The notes beneath the pieces are model-generated. The model was not told the origin of the DNA. It searched no databases and saw only the letters and a list, made by a program, of their open reading frames with translations. A program made the translations under genes and the position numbers. This document shows, piece by piece, positions 31,296 through 39,666 of a DNA stretch of 64,000 nt. Source of the DNA: Candidatus Saccharibacteria bacterium UBA5150 (GTDB taxonomy: Bacteria; Patescibacteriota; Saccharimonadia; Saccharimonadales; UBA4665); contig DHXS01000009.1 in assembly GCA_002413795.1 (NCBI GenBank), forward strand, positions 124,790 to 188,789, read 5' to 3'. How positions within the stretch are numbered: position 1 is the stretch's first letter; each line of letters opens with the position of its first letter.

Positions 31296-32371
31296 ACTTC
31301 CAGGGTCTGCTCGGCCATCCGCTTCCAGGAGTATTTTTTGGCTTGCCGGCGGCCGGCTTCGACCAGCCCCTGGCGCAAAGCCTTATCAGTCAGGACTTCA
31401 TTAATAGCGTCGGCCATGGCGGTAACGTTCAGCGGGTCAAAGTAATGGGCGGCCTCACCGTAAATTTCCGGCAGGCAAGTAGCGTTGCTGGCCACCACCG
31501 GCGCGCCGTGGACCATGGCCTCCAGCCCCGGCAGGCCGAAACCCTCGCTTAAAGAGGGGAAAACGTAGGCCGCGCAATTTTCATACAGCCAGCGCAGGCG
31601 GCCCTCGCTGACATAGCCGGTGAAGACGACATTTTTGATGGTTCTTTGCCGCACCTCGGTCTCGATACGCTCGTAATTGGCGTCTTTTTGGCCGACCAGG
31701 ACCAGCAACAGATCGGGATGAGTAGCTTTAAGGGCCACAAAAGCCTCGATTAGCCGGTCCAGATTCTTGTGCGGCGTCGGCCGCCCGACGTACACCAGGA
31801 ATTGGTGGCCTTCCAGCCCGGTGGCCGCTTCCGGCACATCGGTAATAGCCTCGGCGGCCTCGTAAGTCACCATTATCTTATCGGGATCCACTTCAGCGAA
31901 CTTCACCAGGTCGTCCTTAACAAACTGCGATGGCGTTATGATGGCCGCCGACTTATGAGCCACCCGCTTTACAACGTGCTTATAGACTTGCTGTTTCAAG
32001 GCAAAAACCAGCCGGTTCTTATCCGGGTTGGTGAAACGCAGGGTGGTCAGATCGTGGATGGTGGTAACGGCCTTTCCGTGGTAGCGCACCGGCTGCTGGG
32101 TCATGCCAAAGTGCACCAGGTCGGCCTTCAGGCCGTCAAGCTGGCGCTTAAAGCCCAGCTGTTCGCCAAAGCCGAACTCGGCGTAGGGGCAGGCCAGGGG
32201 GGTGAAATTAGGACTATCAGGCTGCCAGCCCGCCAGGTCGCGCGGCTTGAGCAGGACGGTGTAGTGGTTATCGTGGTCGATAGCCTGCAAATGGTGCAGC
32301 AACCGCTCCATGTAGCGGCCGGTGCTGCTGCGCAGTTCGCGGGCATCGATAATAATATGTTTACTTCCCAT
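31277..32371 (-). CDS. GT4 family glycosyltransferase
   Basis: A 364-residue GT-B enzyme. Donor-binding features: FLVYVGRPTPHKNLDRLIEAF, VVFTGYVSEGRLRWLY, and the EX7E-type segment SLSEGFGLPGLEAMVHGAPVVAS. Such enzymes add mannose, rhamnose or related sugars to lipid-linked glycans at the cytoplasmic face. The start lies inside the end of the upstream toxin gene (11-base overlap), with no Shine-Dalgarno, so translation is probably coupled to the toxin. The acceptor and donor cannot be told from sequence. Confidence 0.88.
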   Translation of the reverse strand: MGSKHIIIDARELRSSTGRYMERLLHHLQAIDHDNHYTVLLKPRDLAGWQPDSPNFTPLACPYAEFGFGEQLGFKRQLDGLKADLVHFGMTQQPVRYHGKAVTTIHDLTTLRFTNPDKNRLVFALKQQVYKHVVKRVAHKSAAIITPSQFVKDDLVKFAEVDPDKIMVTYEAAEAITDVPEAATGLEGHQFLVYVGRPTPHKNLDRLIEAFVALKATHPDLLLVLVGQKDANYERIETEVRQRTIKNVVFTGYVSEGRLRWLYENCAAYVFPSLSEGFGLPGLEAMVHGAPVVASNATCLPEIYGEAAHYFDPLNVTAMADAINEVLTDKALRQGLVEAGRRQAKKYSWKRMAEQTLEVYNLVT

Positions 32372-32624
32372 AAAGCTGGCTATGCGTGCCTATGGCAACG
32401 AACAGGGCCTCGTCCCTGTTTTTGAGTATGTAATGAGCCCGCCAGTCACCGCCAAAGCTGATTGAGCGGTGGCCCTCCCAGTTTCCGGTTAACGGATGGT
32501 TGTAAAGATCGGGGTGGTACGGCTGGACTTTGAACAATGCCAGCACCTGAGCGAAACGCTGTCTCTGAGCCGGCCGTAGTTTCTTATATTGTCTCTTAAA
32601 CTGCGAATGATAGGTTAATCGCAT
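32361..32624 (-). CDS. YafQ/RelE-family toxin
   Basis: An 87-residue mRNA-interferase-type toxin. The motif run HPLTGNWEGHRSI, GDWRAHY and the terminal GTHSQLYGK match the YafQ branch of the RelE superfamily, which cleaves mRNA on the ribosome. The terminal His of GTHS corresponds to YafQ's functional carboxy-terminal His; a second YafQ His (REIH) is Ser here (RSIS), as in several RelE-like toxins. It is 6 bases downstream of its antitoxin, and its 3' end overlaps a glycosyltransferase start. Confidence 0.88.
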   Translation of the reverse strand: MRLTYHSQFKRQYKKLRPAQRQRFAQVLALFKVQPYHPDLYNHPLTGNWEGHRSISFGGDWRAHYILKNRDEALFVAIGTHSQLYGK

Positions 32625-32630
32625 GAGGAA

Positions 32631-32909
32631 TTATCTGTTAAGATTTGCGATCATCTCTTCTGCGCTGTCAAAGGGACCGTGTACGTTGCGGCCGGCCGCG
32701 TAGTCAGCCTCGGCCTCTTTAATGATCTTCTGCAGGTAGGGCGTAGGCTCACGCCCAGTATCAAACTCGACCTTGCCGCTACGCAGCATCTGTCGGATAC
32801 TGGCATTTACCAGGGAGCTGGCGGGTATGCCTATTTTGGCGGCAAAATCTTTCAGTTCCCGACGGGTCACTTCATCGACCCTAATGTTCATAGTAATCGT
32901 TTTAGTCAT
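32631..32909 (-). CDS. RelB/DinJ-family antitoxin
   Basis: A 92-residue ribbon-helix-helix antitoxin: MTKTITMNIRVDEVTRREL followed by KDFAAKIGIPASSLVNASIRQ, then an acidic toxin-binding tail (REPTPYLQKIIKEAEADYAAG). It would bind and neutralise the adjacent YafQ-like toxin and repress the shared promoter. The ATG at 32909 lies 7 bases from the -10 box of a consensus promoter, so the message is leaderless. Confidence 0.9.
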   Translation of the reverse strand: MTKTITMNIRVDEVTRRELKDFAAKIGIPASSLVNASIRQMLRSGKVEFDTGREPTPYLQKIIKEAEADYAAGRNVHGPFDSAEEMIANLNR

Positions 32910-32916
32910 GGTATTA

Positions 32917-32946
32917 ATTGTAGTGCTTTTGTGTACCTTTTGTCAA
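32917..32946 (-). promoter_or_regulatory. promoter of the toxin-antitoxin operon
   Basis: On the minus strand TTGACA (32946-32941), an 18-base spacer and TACAAT (32922-32917), 7 bases before the antitoxin ATG. The -35 is a perfect consensus match. Confidence 0.7.
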
Positions 32947-32949
32947 TAC

Positions 32950-33984
32950 CTAAGTTCGGTTATGCCGGAACGTAAGCCTGTGGTAATAATGCCTTAGACG
33001 TCGCAGGGCCCGGGCGTTTGGCGGCAGGTCGTGCACCAGCAGGCCCCAGATGTATTCATCGCTAACCGTTTTGGAGCGCTGGACACGCCGACGCTTGCTA
33101 AAACCGGTCAGAACTCGGTATTTACCCATAGTCTGGCCTTTGAGTGCCGCCCAGCCGTGACCGCGAAGAACTGCGCGGCCAAAAAACAGCGTGTCGGCCA
33201 GCAGAAAGCGCCAACCAATCCGCCATAAATAACGCCGCGGCACATTCTTAAAAAACAAAAGGGGCAGATTTTTGAGCGTTTGGTAGGTGGTGAAGCCCTT
33301 CAGCCTGCCACTGGTGGCGCCTATCTGATGGTAAGCCACGGCTGAGGGCACGTAAGCTACCTTCCAGCCGGCCAGCTGGGCCCGAAAACTAAGGTCCACA
33401 TCTTCGTAATAGGCGAAAAAGGCTTCGTCGAATAATCCAACCTGCTCTAGCATTTTCACCCGGTACAGGCTGGCGCCGCCGCTGGCGGCAAAGATATCTT
33501 TTTCCGAATCGTATTTCTTAATGTCGGTTTCGCCGCGGCCGCGGGGATAGGGCAGGCCCCACACCGTGTAATAATCACCGGTGCTGTCAATTGCCGAGCC
33601 ATCGCCGTTCAGCAATTTGCAGGCCGCCGCGCCCGTCTTTTCGTGTGCATCAAGATAATCCACCAGGCTCTCCAGCCACCGTGGATCGGCCACAGCATCG
33701 TTGTTAAAAGCTGCCGCATAATCCAGCCCTAGCTCAATCGCCCGCTTAAAGCCGGCGTTCACGCCGCCGGCATAACCCCAGTTCTTGTCATGCCTAATAA
33801 GTTCAACTCCAGGGAAGTCCCGTTCGACCAACTCAACCGAACCGTCGACCGAACCATTATCAACCACAATCACATGTGCTTTAACGGACTGTTCCAGCAG
33901 CGAATCGAGGCAGGCCGGCAGGCTATCCACGCCGTTCCAGTTGGGCACGATCACGGCGGCCCGAACATCGACTAAACTACTCAT
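32950..33984 (-). CDS. GT2 family glycosyltransferase (rhamnosyltransferase-like)
   Basis: A 344-residue GT-A enzyme: AAVIVPNWNGVDSLPACLDSL, VIVVDNGSVDGS, NWGYAGGVNAGFKRA, the DXD-equivalent AFNNDA, and EDVDLSFRAQLAGWKVAYVPSA, the pattern of WcaA/RfbF-like rhamnosyl- or related transferases. It has no membrane anchor except a possible amphipathic carboxy region. Its promoter shares a TATAATA segment with the divergent ABC exporter gene (33991-33997). The purine run AGAGGAA also lies just before the ATG. Confidence 0.88.
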   Translation of the reverse strand: MSSLVDVRAAVIVPNWNGVDSLPACLDSLLEQSVKAHVIVVDNGSVDGSVELVERDFPGVELIRHDKNWGYAGGVNAGFKRAIELGLDYAAAFNNDAVADPRWLESLVDYLDAHEKTGAAACKLLNGDGSAIDSTGDYYTVWGLPYPRGRGETDIKKYDSEKDIFAASGGASLYRVKMLEQVGLFDEAFFAYYEDVDLSFRAQLAGWKVAYVPSAVAYHQIGATSGRLKGFTTYQTLKNLPLLFFKNVPRRYLWRIGWRFLLADTLFFGRAVLRGHGWAALKGQTMGKYRVLTGFSKRRRVQRSKTVSDEYIWGLLVHDLPPNARALRRLRHYYHRLTFRHNRT

Positions 33985-33990
33985 TTCCTC

Positions 33991-33997
33991 TATAATA
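33991..33997. promoter_or_regulatory. shared divergent -10 element
   Basis: The heptamer TATAATA reads as TATAAT on the plus strand (33991-33996, 10 bases before the wzm ATG) and as TATTAT on the minus strand (33997-33992, 7 bases before the GT2 ATG). Only 22 bases separate the two start codons. Confidence 0.5.
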
Positions 33998-34006
33998 CCT
34001 CAAAAC

Positions 34007-34807
34007 ATGCGACATATTTTCTCAAAGCAGAACCGCGCTTTATTGAGTGAGTTGGTACGCACCGATTTCAAGCTCCGCTACCAAGGCTCAGTTTTGGGCT
34101 ACGCCTGGTCACTACTGCGTCCACTATTGCTGTTCGTGATTTTGTACGTAGTTTTCGTAAAGTTCCTAAAGTTCGGAGCGGGCGTGCCGCACTTCCCGGT
34201 CTATTTGCTATTGGGAATCGTCCTTTGGAACTTTTTCAACGAAATGACCGTTCAAAGCCTTGGTTCGATTGTCGGCCGCGGCGACCTGATCCGCAAAATC
34301 CGCATTCCGCGCTGGATTATTGTGCTTTCCAGCAGTATATCGGCCCTGATCAACCTCTTGCTGAATCTTGTGGTCGTAGTCATATTTATGTTCGTTAATC
34401 ACGTCGATTTGTTGCGCACCACTCTGTGGTTGCCGCTTATCCTGCTCGAAGTTTACCTGTTTGCCTTGGGACTGTCGCTCTTTTTGTCTGCGGCCTTTGT
34501 TAAATTCCGCGACATTAACTACATCTGGGAAGTTATCTTGCAGGCCGGCTTTTACCTAACGCCGATTCTTTACCCCCTTTCGCGCATAACTAATCTTACT
34601 TTTCAGAAGCTCATAATGTTAAATCCCATGGCCCAAACCATACAGGATGCCCGCTACTCGGTGGTTACGCACCAAACGGACACCGTATACAGGGTTTTTC
34701 AGGGGGGCTGGTACGAGTTCATACCTTTTATTATCGTTATAGCGGTGCTCCTTGGTGGCCTGACCTACTTCCGCTCACAATCTAAATACTTCGCGGAGAA
34801 TATCTAG
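34007..34807 (+). CDS. wzm: ABC-2 type polysaccharide export permease
   Basis: A 266-residue, six-helix permease of the Wzm/TagG type: FSKQNRALLSELVRTDFKLRYQGSVLGYAWSLLRPLLLF at the start, then PVYLLLGIVLWNFFNEM and LNPMAQTIQDARY. With the ATPase encoded 2 bases downstream it exports a lipid-linked polysaccharide. I chose the ATG at 34007 over the longer open frame because it matches the family start and sits just after TATAAT. Confidence 0.93.
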   Translation: MRHIFSKQNRALLSELVRTDFKLRYQGSVLGYAWSLLRPLLLFVILYVVFVKFLKFGAGVPHFPVYLLLGIVLWNFFNEMTVQSLGSIVGRGDLIRKIRIPRWIIVLSSSISALINLLLNLVVVVIFMFVNHVDLLRTTLWLPLILLEVYLFALGLSLFLSAAFVKFRDINYIWEVILQAGFYLTPILYPLSRITNLTFQKLIMLNPMAQTIQDARYSVVTHQTDTVYRVFQGGWYEFIPFIIVIAVLLGGLTYFRSQSKYFAENI

Positions 34808-34809
34808 CC

Positions 34810-36027
34810 ATGGCAGATGAAATAGCCATAAAAGTCGAAGATGTCGGCAAGATTTTCAGGCTACCGCATGAAAAGAATGTATCAATTAAAAGCGCTGTTA
34901 TTAATTTCTATAGCCGAAAGCGGACTTTTGAAAAGCAACAGGTGTTGAAAGATGTCTCATTCGAAGTAAAAAAAGGCGAGTTTTTTGGCATAGTCGGCCG
35001 AAACGGTAGCGGCAAAAGCACCTTATTAAAAATGTTAGCCGGCATTTATTCACCTAGCAAAGGTGGTATACAAATAAATGGTAAGCTGACTCCATTCATC
35101 GAGCTAGGAGTAGGCTTCAACCCAGAACTCACCGGTCGCGAGAACGTCTATCTAAACGGTGCATTACTTGGCTTCAACCGCAAGGAAATGGCGACTCTGT
35201 ATGATGAAATAGTCGAGTTTGCTGAGTTGGATCGTTTTATGGACCAAAAACTTAAAAACTATTCATCTGGCATGCAGGTTCGGCTGGCATTTTCGATCGC
35301 TATACGAGCCAGAAGTGAGATTTTATTGCTCGACGAAGTATTGGCAGTCGGTGACGCAATTTTTCAAAAAAAGTGCTACGACTATTTCAAACAGCTCAAA
35401 AAAGACAAGCGAACAGTCGTGTTCGTCAGTCATGATAGCAGTGCACTTTTAGAATACTGCAACAAGGGTATTCTGCTTGAAAAAGGCCAAGTATTGCACC
35501 GAGGCACTATCGAAATGATTGTGAATGAATATAGCGATCTCCTCAACGAACACGAGGAGCAAACGCCCACGACATCTAAATCTGGCAATAAAAAAAGATG
35601 GGGTACAGGTGAGGCTAAGGTTATTGGTGCGAAGGTCATGGGAACAATCAGCGGCAAAGAAAAAATGATTTTTAATGACGAGGATCAAGAGATAGTCGTC
35701 AGGGTACTATACAAAGCAAACAAAGCTGTACCGGCTCCTGCCTTCGGAATTACAGTCCTCGACGCTGAAGGGCAGAGAGTATTTACTTCAAACACGATGT
35801 GGTCAAAGGTGAGCACGAAAAACTTATCACCAGGCGGCGAAACTGAAGTTATCTGGAGCATACCGAACGCTTTTAACACGGGGACATTTTCGATTTCACC
35901 GGCTATTAGTGATCCATCTGGGACCAAGATATTGGATTGGCTGGAAGATGCCACAATGTTTAAGGTTCGAAAAAAGGTAAAAAGTTTATCGTACATAAAC
36001 GTTGAACATAGAATAGAAATTCTATGA
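34810..36027 (+). CDS. wzt: ABC exporter ATPase with C-terminal glycan-recognition domain
   Basis: A 405-residue Wzt-type ATPase. Walker A GRNGSGKST (63-71), signature YSSGMQVRLA (151-160), Walker B ILLLDEV (171-177). The domain after about residue 250 is a beta-sandwich typical of Wzt proteins that recognise a terminal modification of the finished chain before export. The next two genes are methyltransferases, which fits a methyl-capped chain whose length is set by capping (inference from known Wzt systems). This gene and the next two look more AT-rich than the flanks. Confidence 0.93.
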   Translation: MADEIAIKVEDVGKIFRLPHEKNVSIKSAVINFYSRKRTFEKQQVLKDVSFEVKKGEFFGIVGRNGSGKSTLLKMLAGIYSPSKGGIQINGKLTPFIELGVGFNPELTGRENVYLNGALLGFNRKEMATLYDEIVEFAELDRFMDQKLKNYSSGMQVRLAFSIAIRARSEILLLDEVLAVGDAIFQKKCYDYFKQLKKDKRTVVFVSHDSSALLEYCNKGILLEKGQVLHRGTIEMIVNEYSDLLNEHEEQTPTTSKSGNKKRWGTGEAKVIGAKVMGTISGKEKMIFNDEDQEIVVRVLYKANKAVPAPAFGITVLDAEGQRVFTSNTMWSKVSTKNLSPGGETEVIWSIPNAFNTGTFSISPAISDPSGTKILDWLEDATMFKVRKKVKSLSYINVEHRIEIL

Positions 36028-36851
36028 ACCATACCCTAGATTACAATTACAGCATACGTTATCCGTTTCGTGCCAGTTACTTCAAAAAAGCCTCTGGTAT
36101 TTGTGCAGCCTGTGGTGCCCAGGGTACCTTTCAGTATCTCGACGTTATAAATGATGCTTTAGCTCAACAGTGGAGAATCAGCCAAAAACTACAAAATGCC
36201 TATTCGGCTCGAGAGTCTATGCGTTGTTCTGATTGTCAGTGCTCCGCAAGGCTTCGGGCGTTAGCGGAGGCAATTTCTGCTGTCTACGGAGATCGTCACC
36301 AGTCTTTGAGAGAAAATATTGAGAACAATGCCTTTGGTGCCAAAAAGGTCGCCGAAATTAACGCCTGTGGCGAACTGCACAACATACTGAAGGACATAGA
36401 GGGTCTGCAGTATTCCGAGTACGGCAGCCGGGTCCCCGGTGTTAAGAGCCAGGACTTACAAAAGCTAAGTTATGCTAGTGGTACGTTTGATCTGTTGCTC
36501 ACTTCGGACACCCTTGAGCATATTCCAGACTATAACCAGGCTCTGCGAGAAATCCACAGGGTATTGAAGCCAGGAGGCTATCATATCTTTACTGTTCCAC
36601 TTATTTTCTCGCGGAAAACCAAGAGACGCGCTGTGCTCGAAAATGGCGAGCTTAAACTCAAAGCAAAAGCGTCGTACCATGGAGCAGGAGAAGAAGATAA
36701 CCTAGTGTGCACGGAATTTGGTATAGATTTTCTCAACGATTTGAGGGAGGCTAACCTTCAAACACATATTTATTTTGGAAACCCTTTGAATAAGAACGAA
36801 GTAAATTACGTGTTGGTCTCAAAAAAACTGAAGAAAGCCAGAATAGTATGA
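36024..36851 (+). CDS. class I SAM-dependent methyltransferase with N-terminal Cys cluster
   Basis: A 275-residue protein. The amino-terminal part has CAACG (from Cys27) and CSDCQC (from about Cys68), a probable zinc-binding or structural cluster. The methyltransferase core is recognisable by LLLTSDTLEHIPDYNQALREIHRVLKPGGYHIFTVP; the first motif (AEINACGELHN) is degenerate. Probably methylates a sugar or phosphate of the exported glycan. It is coupled by 4-base overlaps to the ATPase before it and the second methyltransferase after it. Confidence 0.75.
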   Translation: MNHTLDYNYSIRYPFRASYFKKASGICAACGAQGTFQYLDVINDALAQQWRISQKLQNAYSARESMRCSDCQCSARLRALAEAISAVYGDRHQSLRENIENNAFGAKKVAEINACGELHNILKDIEGLQYSEYGSRVPGVKSQDLQKLSYASGTFDLLLTSDTLEHIPDYNQALREIHRVLKPGGYHIFTVPLIFSRKTKRRAVLENGELKLKAKASYHGAGEEDNLVCTEFGIDFLNDLREANLQTHIYFGNPLNKNEVNYVLVSKKLKKARIV

Positions 36852-37792
36852 AAACAAATAAGAATCTGGTAAAACTTAATATTGCCGAACGGATGGTCCC
36901 TGAGTTTCACGCTGGCACGAGCATCTACGGCGAGCACTATGTTAGGTACGACGCGGCCCAGTCCCTCGTAAAAGGCAAAACGGTTCTCGATATTGCCTGC
37001 GGTTCCGGCTATGGCACCAAACTGCTTGCCAAGAATGCCAAAAAAGTTTATGGCGTAGATATTGCTCCAGAAGTCGTCGAGTATGCCCAGGAAAATTATG
37101 GTGTACCTAATGCTGAATATTTAGTGGGTGATGGTGAATCAATCCCGTTGGAAGACAACACAGTCGACGTGGTAATTAGCTTCGAAACCATAGAGCACAT
37201 TAAACACTACACACAGTTTCTCGAGGAGGTACGTAGGGTGCTGAAAGATGAAGGCTTGCTAGTACTATCTACGCCCAACGAGCTGGAGTTTGCGGAGGGC
37301 AATCACTATCACCTACATGAATTTAAAGAACAGGAGCTAAAAGATCTACTCGGTAAACAATATAAGTACACTAATTCTTATTATCAAGGCGACTGGATTT
37401 ATAGCGCGCTGTTACCAGAGTCATTGGTATCTAAAGAGACTGGCGGCATTCAAATAAAGACTTTCAACCTTGCTCCGTTGCGCCCAGAAAAATACCTTTA
37501 TTTCTACATGCTATGCTCGAACCGTAAGATATCCGAAAAACTCGAGTCAGTAGGTGCAATGTCTCAACACTGGAGCGAACGTACTATTCAAGGAAAAGAA
37601 GCAGAGAGAAAAAGAGCCAGTGAGCTTACAGCAAATCATGTGTACAACCTCGAGACGACTAATCATGAGCAAGCAGAAAGTATCGTGGAACTATCTAAGT
37701 CCTTAGATAGTATTAACCGTTTCAAAATTGTGCGGCTCGCCAGGAAGCTAGCGCAAGTAAAATCTAGCCTGGCTAAGAATTTTTATAAATGA
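36848..37792 (+). CDS. class I SAM-dependent methyltransferase with C-terminal coiled coil
   Basis: A 314-residue protein. Motif I is VLDIACGSGYGTKLLAK (46-62), followed by YGVDIAPEVVEYA, VVISFETIEHIKHY and EEVRRVLKDEGLLVLSTPN. The last 75 residues are charged and helical (ERTIQGKEAERKRASELTAN... EQAESIVELSKSLDS), probably a coiled coil for oligomerisation, as in chain-terminating WbdD-like enzymes. It could cap the O-chain to stop elongation; this is inferred from neighbours. 4-base overlaps on both sides. Confidence 0.8.
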   Translation: MKTNKNLVKLNIAERMVPEFHAGTSIYGEHYVRYDAAQSLVKGKTVLDIACGSGYGTKLLAKNAKKVYGVDIAPEVVEYAQENYGVPNAEYLVGDGESIPLEDNTVDVVISFETIEHIKHYTQFLEEVRRVLKDEGLLVLSTPNELEFAEGNHYHLHEFKEQELKDLLGKQYKYTNSYYQGDWIYSALLPESLVSKETGGIQIKTFNLAPLRPEKYLYFYMLCSNRKISEKLESVGAMSQHWSERTIQGKEAERKRASELTANHVYNLETTNHEQAESIVELSKSLDSINRFKIVRLARKLAQVKSSLAKNFYK

Positions 37793-39666
37793 GCGATAAG
37801 ATCACCGAGCCACAACCGGTAAAAACTCCCACTCAGCAAGGCGGCGGCCGTTCTTTACCTCCCGCAAAAGCGCCCTTAGTAAGCAGGCTCGCAAGATCAA
37901 TTAGCGGCGGAATTCATTATCATGAGCGAATAGTCGGCGCCAAAGGGCGACTGGTTGCAGCCGCTAAATTTGTGCTAAAACCGGGCACCAGGAAATTCCG
38001 TGTTGCCAGCAGAATCGCCAAGACGTTGGGGCTTATTGATACCGTAGCTATGGACATTCATTATTGGGAATGGGTTGAGCAAACAGAGCCATACACTTGG
38101 TCAAAACAAAAAGCCTTAGGGTACCGGCCAAAAATAAGCATCGTTGTCCCGGTGTATAATCCGCCAGCCAAGTATTTCCTGCCAATGGTGTACTCGGTGG
38201 TTAATCAAACGTATGACAATTGGGAGCTGTTGTTGGTAAATGCTTCGACTAATTCAGAGCACCGACAGCAGACCGAAAATTGCAACAGCATAGATGAAAG
38301 AGTAAAAGTCATTAATCTTAGCGGTAACAAAGGTATAGCGGGCAATACCAATGCCGGTATCAAGCGGGCCACCGGAGATTATATAGGCCTTCTGGATCAC
38401 GATGATCTGCTTGCTCCCGCGGCCTTGTACGAGGTAGCCCTGGCGCTCCAGGATAGCCGCTCAGCCGGCCTTATATACAGCGATGAAGACAAGGTAACCG
38501 CCAGCGGCGAAGAGCGTTTTGACCCGCACTTTAAGCCCGATTGGTCGCCCCATTTGCTCAGAGAGCTTAACTATCTAAACCACTTCACGATCATTAAAAC
38601 CGACCTTGTTAATAAAGTCGGGGGCTATCGGCCCGGCTTTGAGGGCGCGCAAGACTACGATTTATTCCTAAGAATTATTGACCAAAAGCCGGAAATTATC
38701 CACATACCTAAAATTCTTTACCACTGGCGAACAACCGAAACCTCTACCTCCCTTGATTTCTCAAGAAAGAAGAATATACTCAATGCCGGCATCCGGGCTC
38801 TGGAGGACCACCTGGAGCGTAATAATCAGAAGGGCACCGTGACGGCACTGAAGAAACAGCCGGGCTTTTACAAAATATCCTACAAATCAAAGACCGAACA
38901 CGCACTTGCCCTGATTGTTATGCCCGGTCCAATCTCGGAACAGTACCAGCGCCTGGTAGAAACTCTCGCCGTGAGTCAAAAAGGCACGTCCCAAACTGTT
39001 GAGCTCTTTGCCGGGGAGCTAACTGAAAAACCTAATGAATCGTTACCTAAAAATGTCACACTGAATTTTATTAAGAAAAAAACCGGAGAGGCGTTCATTG
39101 AGGCCGCTCTTGAGCAAACTCAAGCAACTGCCTGCGTCTTAATCAACTCCGGAGTTACGCCTACGACAAATGGCTGGCTGAAAAACTTGTCGTCTACAGC
39201 GGACCAGATTGAAGACGCAGGCGCCATAACGCCGTTGCTTACCGATACGAGCGGGGAAACAATTTTCGATGCCGGCTATGCTGAACATGCCGGAAGGCTT
39301 AGGCCTATCTTCCGGGGCTACTTGAAAGGCACTCACACTTATTTTGGTAACACTGACTGGGTGCGCAATCTGGACGCCCTCAGCGGCAGATGCGTGGCTA
39401 TAAAGACCGGCCTGCTTAAAGAATATTTGAAAGATAACGGGACCAACCGGCCTAGGCTTGATGCCGACGATCTGAGTGAGTATCTAAGAGCCCGCAAACT
39501 GCAGCCGGTATTATGGCCCTTTGTCCGTTTTATCTATAGAGGTGACATGTTTCCAAACTTACGGAGCACAAAGTACTTCAGCCCGGCGCTTACCTTTCTA
39601 AAGGAGGAATTTAATCTTCCCAAAACAATTAATATACCGCCCCTGCCGGAGGAGAACGATGACTAA
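37789..39666 (+). CDS. GT2 family glycosyltransferase, two-module
   Basis: A 625-residue protein. After about 110 residues without a clear family, a GT-A domain begins KISIVVPVYNPPAKYFLPMV, with GIAGNTNAGIKRATGDYIGLLDHDDLL (DXD-like DHDD) and GYRPGFEGAQDYDLFLRI. A second region (about 370-590) looks like a degenerate GT-A fold without a clear metal site, so only one active site is evident. This arrangement is seen in rhamnan and O-antigen assembly enzymes. It overlaps the next glycosyltransferase by 8 bases. Confidence 0.85.
   Translation: MSDKITEPQPVKTPTQQGGGRSLPPAKAPLVSRLARSISGGIHYHERIVGAKGRLVAAAKFVLKPGTRKFRVASRIAKTLGLIDTVAMDIHYWEWVEQTEPYTWSKQKALGYRPKISIVVPVYNPPAKYFLPMVYSVVNQTYDNWELLLVNASTNSEHRQQTENCNSIDERVKVINLSGNKGIAGNTNAGIKRATGDYIGLLDHDDLLAPAALYEVALALQDSRSAGLIYSDEDKVTASGEERFDPHFKPDWSPHLLRELNYLNHFTIIKTDLVNKVGGYRPGFEGAQDYDLFLRIIDQKPEIIHIPKILYHWRTTETSTSLDFSRKKNILNAGIRALEDHLERNNQKGTVTALKKQPGFYKISYKSKTEHALALIVMPGPISEQYQRLVETLAVSQKGTSQTVELFAGELTEKPNESLPKNVTLNFIKKKTGEAFIEAALEQTQATACVLINSGVTPTTNGWLKNLSSTADQIEDAGAITPLLTDTSGETIFDAGYAEHAGRLRPIFRGYLKGTHTYFGNTDWVRNLDALSGRCVAIKTGLLKEYLKDNGTNRPRLDADDLSEYLRARKLQPVLWPFVRFIYRGDMFPNLRSTKYFSPALTFLKEEFNLPKTINIPPLPEENDD

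Noticed and set aside
31769..32425. 218-residue plus-strand frame opposite the GT4 and toxin genes
   Set aside because: No start signal or domain; fully covered by well-supported minus-strand genes.
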